Assembly: GCA_009667805.1 (NCBI GenBank)
Contig: CM019069.1
Coordinates: forward strand, 97,003,204 to 97,067,203
Source of the DNA: Leptobrachium leishanense
Lineage: Eukaryota > Chordata > Amphibia > Anura > Megophryidae
Length of the DNA: 64,000 bases
Reading direction: 5' to 3'
The position numbers and the translations under genes are program-made. Shown one piece after another: positions 53,481-63,417 of this stretch (position 1 is the stretch's first letter; every line of letters begins with the position of its first letter). The notes beneath the pieces are model-generated. The model was not told the origin of the DNA and ran no database searches. It saw only the letters and a list, made by a program, of their open reading frames with translations.

Positions 53481-54386
53481 TCCCATTGCATGTGATCCCA
53501 TTGCAGCACGAATAATGAGCGGGAACATGGAGACACAGGCAGCAGCACTAGCAGATATCAGACGGATTTGCATGGCAACAGCCAGCCTTAGGGACCAGCC
53601 GCATGTGCGCGCATTGTATTAGATTGTAAGCTCTTGAGCAGGGTCCTCACTCCTCCTGTTCCGTGTGTGTAATGTGTATGCAGATTTGTCATTGTCTCAC
53701 CCATTGTACAGCGCTACCGAACCTGTCGGCGCTTCATAAACACCAGTAACTGTAACTGTATAGGTGTGCACACCTTACACATATATACATAAACAATATA
53801 TTGTGTTAAATAACTCCTAGGGGTTTTCTTTGTAAGAGCCACCAAGTTATTTGATCAATTGCGCACCAGAACACAGTATTGTCCTCTTTCAGGGATTTTT
53901 ACACCCTCAATGCTGTGCAACTACCTATCCCACAGCGCTCCTATCTGGCTGCCTGAGCATTGTGGGATCTGCAGCCACCACACATGAAGGTCCCTAGAAC
54001 AAAACAGAAAATCAACAAAACAAGGAAATAAAAGCTATTTTGCCTTTTCCTTTAACCATATCTAGTCACACACACTATACATGAAGAAAATGCCCCCTTC
54101 CTCCCTTCTGATATACTTCTTGCTGGGGAGTGGGAATCCAGCAGCTCTGTCCTCCTATAACAGCAGCACATGGCACAGTCTGCATCACTTCCTGTCACCG
54201 CTCTCCCCCTACACACAGAGGAACCTCCCGGTCATGTGATCACACAGCCCGGGCACTGCTAGTAACCTCATGGCTCCTCACCACTCATCTTCCCCTTTAG
54301 TTTATCAGAAAGGAGGTGAGGATGGGAGGGAGCCCTGGGGTTGGTAATATTTTCCAGGGGGGGAATTGCCCCGTTGCCCCCCCTGT
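53481..54386. other. Unassigned DNA with L2-type 3' tail
   Basis: Starts with a 15-bp direct repeat of TGTGATCCCATTGCA. At 53615-53765 TTAGATTGTAAGCTCTTGAG and TTGTACAGCGCTACCGAACC match the L2-type 3' end seen at 6271-6400, here on the plus strand. The remainder to 54386 shows no coding signal. Confidence 0.45.
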
Positions 54387-54829
54387 TCGCAAGATGGTGC
54401 CAGGGCCTCCACCATCAAATCCTGCAGCGACGCTCCACGAGCCGCAGCGTGCTCCCTCAAGTGTTCCCGCAGACATTCCAGCGATGTAGATGCCACCCCA
54501 GCCACCAAGTCACTGTCCCTCTCCTTTCTCTATCACCAGAAACACCTGAAAAACACATGATCTCACCTTGATGTTCTTCTCACGCTGGCAGGAACAAGAG
54601 GAAGAACCCTGCACCCATCACCAGCATATATAGCCCAGGTAAGCAACACTGTTGCAAACACACCACCAATAACACCATAGCTTTCTCCTTGACTGACAGG
54701 CCCAGACATCCGTCCAGCCCCCCCCCCCACTCCTGAGGGGCCCCAGGGATTCTACACCCTTCCAGATCCTTCCTTAACTTACAGGCCCAGGCCATCAGTC
54801 ATGTCCCCCTTCATGAAGGTCCAGGGGGT
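54387..54829 (-). mobile_element. DIRS copy 3, 5' fragment
   Basis: The complement matches 20463-20920: the leader with AGAACCCCCTGGACC and the start of gag (CLREHLREHAAARGASLQD, 54305-54508 frame). It is truncated at the gag side and joins the PLE at about 54830. Confidence 0.78.
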
Positions 54830-54849
54830 TCTTACCTTTAGAACCAGAC

Positions 54850-56290
54850 ATTGAGGTGATCCAGCAGCCGTTACTTGGAAAATTGGCAAAGACATCCAAG
54901 AAAAGATTAAAAGAAAGGCAAGACGAGGAATTAGAGTAGGAAGGTCCTCTAAAAAGAGAAAAGAGATGAAAAAACCTGCTGAGACCAAAGGGATTTTTAA
55001 CCTATCCCAAAGGGTATTAAGTAACACTGAAATTATGGTCTTACAAAAAGGTTTAAAATTCGCCCCGAGCAGACCGCTCAATAAGTTCGATATGTTTTTA
55101 GATTTGGAAAAATGAAAACGAAAGCTGTGTTTGAAAAAAATTATTTTTAAAAAATCCGATTGCTCGCCCAGCGGTTCAGAATGAATATGTCCATACTCAA
55201 CTAAAGAAACCGTCAACTTTTTTCCCCAAACACATGGTGTCAGAGGAAATGAAAGTATTCCAGCATATGTGTATGAGAGACATAAATGCCATTCGAAAAC
55301 CTGCTCCATCTAAATATAATCTCTCCAAAAAAGAATACACCTCTTTGATAGGTCTACAAAATGATTCATCCATTATTATTAAACCAGCCGATAAAGGCGG
55401 GGGTATTGTCATCTTAGACCCTGCCAAATATAGAAAAGAAGCGAAACGTCAGTTGAACGATTCTAATACATATAAAATTCTTTCTAATAATCCTATAATA
55501 AATATACAAGAAAGATGGAAAGAATTACTCATAAGGGGTAAAGACCAGTTAATCTTAAGTGAGAAAGAATTCACATATTTAGATATTGCATTTCCTAAGA
55601 TTCCAGTGTTCTATCTACTTCCTAAGGTACATAAAGACCCCATTCATCCACCAGGGCGCCCTATTATCTCTGGCATTGAATCTGTCACCAGTAGACTATC
55701 CCAATATATTGACACTTTGTTACAACCAGTTGTCCAACAAATTCCTTCTTATCTACGAGATACAATGAATCTACTACAAATAGTGGAGAATATGAAGTGG
55801 GAACCAGACTACTTTTTGGTGACATGCGATGTCCGTTCTTTATACACTATTATTGCCCACCAGAAGGGTAGTCATGCAGTACGACATTTTTTGGAGTTTT
55901 ATACTCTATACCCTGCTGCTCAAACCCAATTTATCATTGATGGGATAAATTTTATCCTAGAGTATAACTACTTTTCTTTCAAGGGTGATTTTTATCTTCA
56001 GCTTATGGGGACCGCTATGGGTACGCTCGCGCCCAGTTACGCAAACCTTTTTATGGCCCACTGGGAATCTCAGTGGTCCTCGGTTTCTGGTGACTGGGCG
56101 CGGAACCTGATACTATATAAACGTTACATTGACGACCTATTTATCATCTGGAAGGGGAGTGAGGCCAATCTGAATGAATTTTTGGAACAATTGAATAGAA
56201 ATACTTGGGGGATTTTTCTGGAGACTCAATATAGCTCAAATGAAATTAATTTTCTGGATTTAACCATCTATATAGAAAATATGGAAATAA
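54850..56290 (+). pseudogene. PLE reverse transcriptase, right copy
   Basis: A degraded start (54850-55230) precedes 360 open codons from 55234: IIIKPADKGGGIVILDP (about 55372), FYLLPKVHKDP, VTCDVRSLYTIIAHQKG (about 55820), MGTAMGTLAPSYANLF and catalytic RYIDDLFIIWKG (about 56120). The TTAA element then cuts the frame after IYIENMEIK. The RT core is intact within this copy. Confidence 0.9.
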
Positions 56291-57424
56291 AGAATAAATA
56301 CGTCAGCGGCGCCTAATCCCCCTCCCGCCCGATACTCACCTCCCTCGCCGGATCCCACAGCGATCTGGCAGGGAGGAAGCCTGCCCATGTGATTTACATG
56401 GGCAGGCGAGGCTGATGACGTTGCCACGCTGCGTGGTGACGTCATCAGCAGGCGTCCCCATGCATTTCAATGGAGGGGAGGGGGGGCTCCTTCGGAGCCC
56501 TCTATCTCCCCAACCATTAAAGCTAGGGAGATGCCGTTTGCACCGCTGGAGAGGGGAGAGCCTCCCCTTTCCAGCGGTGTACGGCATTAACGTTTCGCCG
56601 CCAGATCACGTTGCGGCGCCAATTGGCGCCAAAACGCGATTCAAACCTGGAGGGGGGCTGACATCTTGGATGTCAGCCAAGCCTCCAGGTCCCCCCCACC
56701 CACTGACAACCTCACCATATGTGTGAGGATGTCAGTGGGCCAGTTAACCATCTAGCTGCCATGTAGAGATAAGGGGATCCTAAGGATCTCTTTATCTCCC
56801 GATCCATGGCAGCTAGATGGTCATATTTGCCATCATTTGAAAGGCCTGATTATGGCCTTTCAAATGATACCAAACATGACCAGGTTTGGTTTTACAATTT
56901 TTTTTTAAAAGAATTAAATAAAAACAAATAATAAAAAAATTAAATAAAATAAAAAAATGGTTTTTTTAAAAAGTTTTTTTGTCTGGGGGGGGTTTAATTA
57001 AATAGGACCTAGGCTGTCACCTAAAAATAATTAGCACAAAATGGTCAGAATGAGCGCAGCCCACATAGTTGAACTGTCTCAGCAGTGAAGGGGTTAAAAA
57101 GCAAACGCATGTAAAAATTGGGTATTTAGCTGGGGTCGTCTTGGGTGGTTGTAGATTTTGGGGATTAAATTACAAAAAAGTGTGTTTTTACCATTTTTTT
57201 CCTCATATTTCATATTTTTTTTATAGTAAATTATTCGATATGATGGAAATAATGGTATTTCTAGAAAGTCCATTTAATGGCGGGAAAAAGGGTGTATAAT
57301 ATGTGTGGGTTGAATAAACGAGTAAGAGGAAAATTTGACCTAAACACTAACAGCGCAGAAACGTAAAAACAGCAGCGGTCACTAAAAGATGGATTTGTGT
57401 AAAACCGCCCGGTCACTAAGGGGT
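56291..57424. mobile_element. Nested TTAA elements with serial hairpins in PLE
   Basis: The right end CCGGTCACTAAGGGG precedes TTAA at 57422-57425, and the PLE continues as in the other copy, whose uninterrupted site reads CCTACTTTAAACCC. A second end, CTCAGCAGTGAAGGGGTTAA, lies at about 57078-57097, so one TTAA element sits within another. The left part (56340-56880) is a chain of hairpins (GGCTGACATC, CCACTGACA, GGCAGCTAGATGG stems) like those at 1357-3917. The left terminus is missing with a small PLE deletion. Confidence 0.7.
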
Positions 57425-57432
57425 TAAACCCA

Positions 57433-58339
57433 TAGATACAAATAGTTTTATCCAATTTACCAGCTGTCATTCCCACAGCTGGTTAAATAGTGCCCCGGGT
57501 AGCCAATTCACTCGTATTCGAAGAAACTGTAGAGACGATGATATCTTTGAAGAACAAGCGTTGAAGATGAGGCAGGATTTTAAAGAGAAAGGTTATAAGG
57601 AGGACCTTCTTGACGCAACCATGGATAAGATCAGAAAGAAGGAGAGAAAGGATCTCATACAATGTAAACCACGACCTCTGACTATGGAGAATATTTCCTC
57701 TGGGGTCCCACTTATTTACAATTTTAATTGCCAGTCTAAACAGATCAATAATATTTTTGGAAAATATTGGCCTGTTCTGCTTCAAGACCCTACACTCAGA
57801 GAGATTTTGGAGGATAAACCTAAAATCATTAATAGGGGGGCTAAAAATATCAAACAAAAAATTGTCAAAAGTCACCTGTGCCAAAAAGAAAAAAGTACCC
57901 ATTTCTTTGAGATTAAAGAGGGTTTTTATAGGTGAACCTTAAGAAGAAAGTCACCGCGCATTTTCAACATGCAGTTGGTTTGAAACTTAGAGGCATCACT
58001 AGTTGCCAATCCAAAAATGTTGTTTATGCTTTGGTATGTCCTTGTAATAAAGTATATATAGGGAGAACTATTAGGCCTGTATACATCAGAATTATGGAAC
58101 ACGTGCGTAACATTAGAAAACATTTTGAGAATCATACGGTTTCTGCCCACTTTTCGAAATACCATGAAGGGTCACCTGCTGGTATGGAATTCTGCATCCT
58201 GAAAAAGATCACCAAAAATTGGCGAGGGGAAGATTTCATTAGGAAAATCAACCAAGAGGTGATGAAACTTATGTTTTACTTTAACACCTTGATCCCTAAC
58301 GGATTGAATTCCGATATTGAACTGTGTCATTTTCTTTAG
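57433..58339 (+). pseudogene. PLE linker and GIY-YIG endonuclease, right copy
   Basis: Continues with FTRIRRN-type sequence, KEKGYKEDLLDATMDKIRKK (57590) and FFEIKEGFYR. A 28-nt deletion at about 57932 removes the Cys pairs present at 41720 and shifts the frame. The endonuclease resumes NVVYALVCPCNKVYIGRTI and RIMEHVRNI (58018-58115), ending ELCHFL. Loss of the zinc-binding cysteines predicts an inactive nuclease. Confidence 0.9.
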
Positions 58340-58961
58340 ACATATGTTAATACACAGTATTTTCCTTCCCCTCCTCTTTATGTTAGGTGTTCATTGAGTC
58401 GGGATTTATCCATCTCTTCAGTGCACATAGTATTTTCCCTACAAGGACAGGTACCATTTGAGATCCCCCACCTATAAATCCCGTTTGGACCATATAGAGG
58501 ATTTCCCATCTTTTGCAGTCATAGTACCCATATTTTTTTTAGTTTTATGCCCCAGTAGGACCCCCTTTGGTCCTGCCTTCTTTTTGGTTTTTTATTTAAT
58601 ACTACTTCTTTTTGGTTTTTTGGTTTTTACTGTTTCCAAGTTCTTTTACCAGTTCAGAAGTTTACTTTTAATTATATTTATTTTTATTTTTATTCGTATT
58701 TCTATTTTTATTTTTGTTTTTTGTTTTATTTTGTTTATAGTCCTTTGTATATGGACCTTTGAAGTATCAATTAATCCTTGTTCATGCATAAATGTCGTAC
58801 ATATGCATGATCTACTGTCGTTTATGCCCAGCGAACTTGTGTCCCTTTGGTGTGCATTAGCCCAGTTTATGTATTATTTTCTGATTTTTTGGAGAAAATT
58901 CCTCTATGGTTTTTACCACCTACTTCCATCTGAAGGAGGCTGGATTAGTCATTATGTATAG

Positions 58962-59770
58962 AGAAATCGCGGTACTCGCGACCTCCAGTCCAAACTTCCG
59001 GTATACACTGAGAGTCTGTAGCCTCCACCTCCGGTTGGTGTCCTCAACACATGCCAGAAATACTTTCGTTTAAGCTCCGGAGATAGGTGCTTCATCTATG
59101 CCCTATATCATAAAAGCTGGGCTTGAGAGGAGGACGGTAATCTCTCCTTCTCTCTCTCCTGCTACTGAAGAAGCGCCCCTAGTGGCGCGAAAGGCGTCTA
59201 GCTTTGAACCTTTTGGTTTTTTATATCTGATTTCATTTTAAATACTACTGTATCTCTTGTCTGTATTTACTCCCTTTTGAGAATAATAAATGCCCTTTTA
59301 ATTTATCTACTCTACTCTCTGAGCATCCATATTCTTTATCTATTGAGGTGCCTGAGATGATCTACACCACATATGGAGATCTGAGCCGTGAGTCCAAGGG
59401 CAAACCGGTTGGCCTATAACAACCTGGAAGGTGAACACATGAGGGCTGGAAGCTCTCGAAGAATGTGAGTTCTTTTTTCTACTATTTTTCCCATACTTAT
59501 TATCGTTCCATTTGGATATACAGTATTGCACTACGTATTTTTCTCTTTCTCTGTCGAGGTATCCACCCCACAAGTTGGACATATACCCATAAACAGAAGA
59601 AAGAACACTTGTGCACAGAAACCATCTTCATTTTTTAGAACATTCTTCAATATGCATCAATGTATGTTCTACTTGATTTCAAGTGTCCTTAACTCAATGG
59701 TATTTTTTACCAGTCTCTTTTGACTGTTGGCATTATATTATCCTTGTGTTCTTTTCCCTTTCCCTGTGTA
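58962..59770 (+). repeat. PLE 3' pLTR, right copy
   Basis: The inverse counterpart of 39865-40670, with CCTGCTACTGAAGAAGCG, AATGCCCTTTTAATTTATC and, at its end, CCTTGTGTTCTTTTCCC. Confidence 0.85.
59161..59202 (+). ncRNA. Hammerhead ribozyme motif in PLE 3' pLTR
   Basis: GCTA, CTGAAGA, stem II AGCGCC/GGCGC, GAAA, GGCGTC, TAGC. Stem I has four pairs. Same G substitution in stem III as the 40430 copy. Confidence 0.68.
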
Positions 59771-59929
59771 CATTTTTTTTCCCCGAAAGAGTGAAGTAGC
59801 GCTGCCTTTTTTGCTTTTTTGTATTTCATGACCTTCTCTGGTACTGGGGAGATACCTATTTGGCCCCTATAGCGATCTTCACTTCTCTCCCTCCATTCTG
59901 TAAGCGCACTATCCTCTATTTTTTTTGTG
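59771..59929 (+). repeat. PLE tail extension beyond the pLTR
   Basis: Starts with a poly(T)-CCCC run and ends ACTATCCTCTATTTTTTTTG, homologous to the start of the PLE body near 44905-44930 (complement). It thus represents the beginning of a second, truncated unit. A similar-sized extension (11317-11521) follows the palindrome in the gypsy. Confidence 0.55.
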
Positions 59930-59983
59930 ACACAAATTCACACGTTTCGCGAGCGTTTTAACGCGAAGATTGTAATAGGGCCC
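59930..59983. mobile_element. Right end of the split Harbinger-like MITE
   Basis: ACACAAATTCACAC (shared with 39851-39864) is followed by a CG-rich end AAGATTGTAATAGGGCCC, then GTA (59984-59986) matching the GTA at 39211-39213. Confidence 0.75.
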
Positions 59984-60612
59984 GTAGTGTATTAGGTTGT
60001 GCATTAAATCAGGGATGCACCGATATTTCAGCCACCGATAGGTTCTGCCGATAATGGGGTTATTGGTTTTGGCCCGAAAGCAAAACACCAGCCGAAAAAG
60101 TCAGCCGAAAATTGTTGATCCCAGCTGACCCTGAGCGTGCACTCTTTCAATGCTGCTTAGCTGGAGATAATTGTAATTGGAGAGAGGCAGGAGCTGCTAC
60201 ACATATTTATTTCTGCACACAAAGGGTTAACTGCATGAACCACGTTATCAGTGCAAGCAGTAACCTCTGGCCTCTCAGTGACAAGGAATAGGTTAAAAGC
60301 CTCCACACAAAAAATAATAAACTTTATAGTTGCAGAGTTCTCTGAATTGCTGGGATGTGTAAATGTCTTCTGCAATTATAAAATGTGTATGTGTGTCCAA
60401 AAATTTTACACATGAATGTATGCACTAGATGCAAAATAACTCCACCAAATTAGGACAAAAATATCTTAAACATTTTAATGTGGATTAATTTAAATTCATG
60501 ATATTAATTTAATAAAGTCTAGTATTAATACGATTATACAAAAAACTATCTTAAAATAAATTGTAGGGGAAAAAGTCATTTCCGGTTTCGTTCCAAAATT
60601 TTCTTTTCGGAG

Positions 60613-60625
60613 CATTATATATAAT

Positions 60626-60659
<34 letters not shown>

Positions 60660-60661
60660 AT
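60613..60661. repeat. (TA)n microsatellite
   Basis: About 48 bp of mostly uninterrupted TA units inside the hAT element, with some TTA variants. Confidence 0.9.
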
Positions 60662-60690
60662 TACACACACCAGACACATGTATACACAGT

Positions 60691-61609
60691 CAGGGTTATT
60701 CAAAGAGATTCGAAACGTCACCGCACGTTCGGTGACTTTTCGTTCTCTTCAATTCAGTTCCTTTTGCCGATCCCATTTCATTGACCCTGCGGTGTATTCA
60801 GCAAGCACCACAGGGTCCCCGCATTGCAGGGAAAGGCTGCCGCAAACCCGAGGAAAACTAACCGCAAAACCCACTGAATGCACACCGAAAACCCCCAAAA
60901 ACATCTGGATTAACCTGCCGAAAACCACGGAAAAAGCCCGAGCAGGAGCCGATCGCACACAGCCGAAGCAGCCAAAGCAGCTGATATCGCAGACAAGGGA
61001 GGTGAATAAATTAGCAAAATAGTTTGTGTGAATCTGTGAAAATGAAACGCTGTTTGCAAAGAAACTACTGAGCGAAAATGTCTGAAATTTACACAGGAGG
61101 TCCAGGGAATGATAATAAAAAGGTCTGTTACAGAAAAAATAAGTAAACTTTAAAAAAAAAAAAAATCGGACTTTTAAAAAAAAAAAAAAGAAACTCAGAA
61201 AAATGCTTAAAGTATCCTAAAAAATCTATAAATAAAGAGACTCTTTACTGCAGAATTTTATAATGAATGGTTTATTAGATATTGAATTAAAACGGGAATA
61301 TTTTTAACATTGAAGCCTATGGGATTCTCCTGAATTAACTTGCCGAATTAAACCACCGAATGGCAGGGCATTTCGGGAACCTTTCACTGCTGGTTTGTGT
61401 TCTCTGAATAGCCGAAGCAGTGCTTTTCATGGAGATTTCTCTGCCCTCGAACAGGCACCGAACAGGCACCGTATGTGCAGGCAATTCGCCAGGATTTGGC
61501 GAATTGCCTGCTCTCTGGATAGCCGAATGGCCAGGAAAGGTAACCGAACACTGATTTTCAGCGTTCGGTTACCTTTCTCATGCAATTCGGATCTCTTTGG
61601 ATAACCCTG
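60691..61609. mobile_element. CAGGGTTATTC-type transposon, 3-bp direct repeat AGT
   Basis: The ends CAGGGTTATTCAAAGAGA and its complement (17 of 18) are flanked by AGT at 60688-60690 and 61610-61612. The interior is non-coding and has a dyad around TTCGGTTACC. The termini resemble the foldback at 528-1298. The superfamily is not established. Confidence 0.7.
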
Positions 61610-61740
61610 AGTATGTGTATATATAGTCATATATAGAAAGTCATTTTCGGTATCAGTTTTGGTTTTGGCCAAGCTCATCGTGTTTTTTCAGTATCGGTTT
61701 CGGTCCCAAATTTTCATTTCGGTGCATCCCTACATTAAAT

Positions 61741-62799
61741 GTTCTCTTCTGTATACAGTGTTGTGAGGATTTGACAACGATTTACTGCTCTGATTAAATA
61801 AAGTGTTCCATAAAGGAAAATGTACTTGTAGGCGGTGCATTTTAGTCGACCCTCTGTACCTGTCTGTGTGTGTGTTAATGTTTGGCTAACTTTGTATGTT
61901 TGTGTGTGTGTGTGTAAATTTGTGTCCATGGTGCTAAATGTAAATATTTGTGCCTTTTTAAATATAGGACTACATTATTCATTTCTTTGACTATGTGTGT
62001 AGGTGTTTGGTTTCCTGGGTGTTTGTCTTTAAAAGAAAAAAAACCACCAGACTAGTGTATCTGCTCTCTGGTTCACTGAAGGCTGCTTACTTGTGGTGCT
62101 AACTGCTGTTAATGTCTTTTCACTAATCCTGGCAGCTTAATGTCTTTTCACTATTCTGCCTCGCTAGCAAAGGTGTGAGGCATGGGTGCTTGAGACTAAC
62201 TAAGTGTGTATTGACCAGTACTCACACAATGAAAGTTCAGCAGACAGTGTCAACGCAGCAAAACTGACACGTAGAAAGTGGAATCCAGTTGAAAACTTTA
62301 ATGATTAGACTGACAATCTTTGTACTAGTGTATCTTTGTAAAGCAGGTGAACAGACATTAGTTCTGTCCAGCATTGAGCAAAGATGGCTGCTAGTTGACC
62401 AGTAAGTACCTTAGAACAAGACTGAACAAAAAGGGGTGGAGCTAGCTGGACACAGCAAGGCTAAGGGAACCCAGCAGGAACAAAATAGCCATGAAACAAC
62501 AGCTGCAAGCAGCAAAAGGCAGATTCAACACACAACATTAAAATATACAAATAAACCCTGAGTCATGGGGCATGACACATCCTATTAAGCCAAAAACAGA
62601 AAACAAGTAGAAAAAAACAAAAGACCAGCGAAAAAGAAGAAAAAAGCAAAAAAAGCAAAGGAAAAAAAGGTGGGGAACCACACAAACATCCAAAGAAACA
62701 TGAAACGAGTCTGTTCCACACCTAGTTCCAATTTATCACTCAAGTAATTCGGAACAATTTGTTTCTTTAGAATGATTAGACTTAAGGCTTTTTTTTTCA
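61741..62799. other. Unassigned DNA with GT repeats
   Basis: Contains (GT)n stretches near 61865-61915 and an A-rich purine stretch at 62580-62680. No gene, inverted ends or element family was recognised. Confidence 0.35.
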
Positions 62800-63160
62800 T
62801 CTACATGATATGGAACCACATGATAATGCTGAACCTGTGGCTGAATCTGCTAATTTTGACACGACTAAATGTCAACCACCAAGTAAGTTTACACCAATGG
62901 GTTTTAATATCAATGTGGAGATGTTCATCAAAACTGTGGAATTGGATGTAGATAAATTGAGATGGAGATCCATCCAAAATAGACATCACAATTTATCCTA
63001 TGGAGAACATACAGCATTATGAGAGTTAAAGAATGACTCCACTCTGTCTATTCGCCATGTGGATAAGGGTGGTGCCATTGTAGTGATGGACACCACCCTT
63101 TACCTGCAGGCAATTTAGGACTACTACTTTGTTCAGGGCAAGACTTATCCATGTGTCCCT
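62800..63160 (+). pseudogene. RT fragment of a second PLE lineage
   Basis: An open frame (62810-63022) gives NVEMFIKTVELDVDKLRWRS and NRHHNLSYGEHTAL. After a stop the same frame continues ELKNDSTLSIRHVDKGGAIV (about 63025-63085), the DKGG(A/G)IVxxD block of Penelope RT. It differs strongly from the two main PLEs (DKGGGIVILD), so it is a separate family. The rest of the RT and the endonuclease are absent. Confidence 0.7.
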
Positions 63161-63417
63161 TTTTTTTTTGTTTATTTATTTATTGGGTACTGCAATAATA
63201 CAATAAATTGTCAGTCGCCACAGTGTATAATATCAATAACATATAAAGGTAACCGATATATAAGCCCATTCAAAACCAGTATCCATGTTTTATAATAATG
63301 TAAAAGGGAGAAAAGTAGGAACAGAGATGAAAAGAGAGGAGAGAAAAAAATGGCCCAGCCCAGGGAAAATTAAAAGAAAAAGATTTTAAATACAAGAAAA
63401 ATAATCAGAGACATATA
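63161..63417. other. Unassigned DNA with T-rich start
   Basis: Poly(T) and TTTATTTATT stretches at 63160-63185, then A-rich sequence. No gene. Confidence 0.3.

Larger units (their letters stand above)
54830..59929 (+). mobile_element. Penelope-like element, right copy
   Basis: Plus-strand homologue of the 39865-45145 copy, 5'-truncated near TACCTTTAGAACC. It holds RT, interrupted by a TTAA element (56291-57424), then endonuclease, the 3' pLTR (58962-59770) and a 159-bp extension ending at the 14-bp target repeat. The pair of copies forms a large inverted repeat around a centre near 49816. Confidence 0.9.
60010..61732. mobile_element. hAT-type transposon, 8-bp TSD
   Basis: The ends CAGGGATGCACCGATATTTC and the complement of TAGGGATGCACCGAAATG are flanked by CATTAAAT (60002-60009 and 61733-61740). 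An internal motif pair (GGTTTCGTTCC, CGGTTTCGGTCCC) is mirrored at the two ends. No transposase. A 919-bp transposon is nested inside. Confidence 0.87.
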
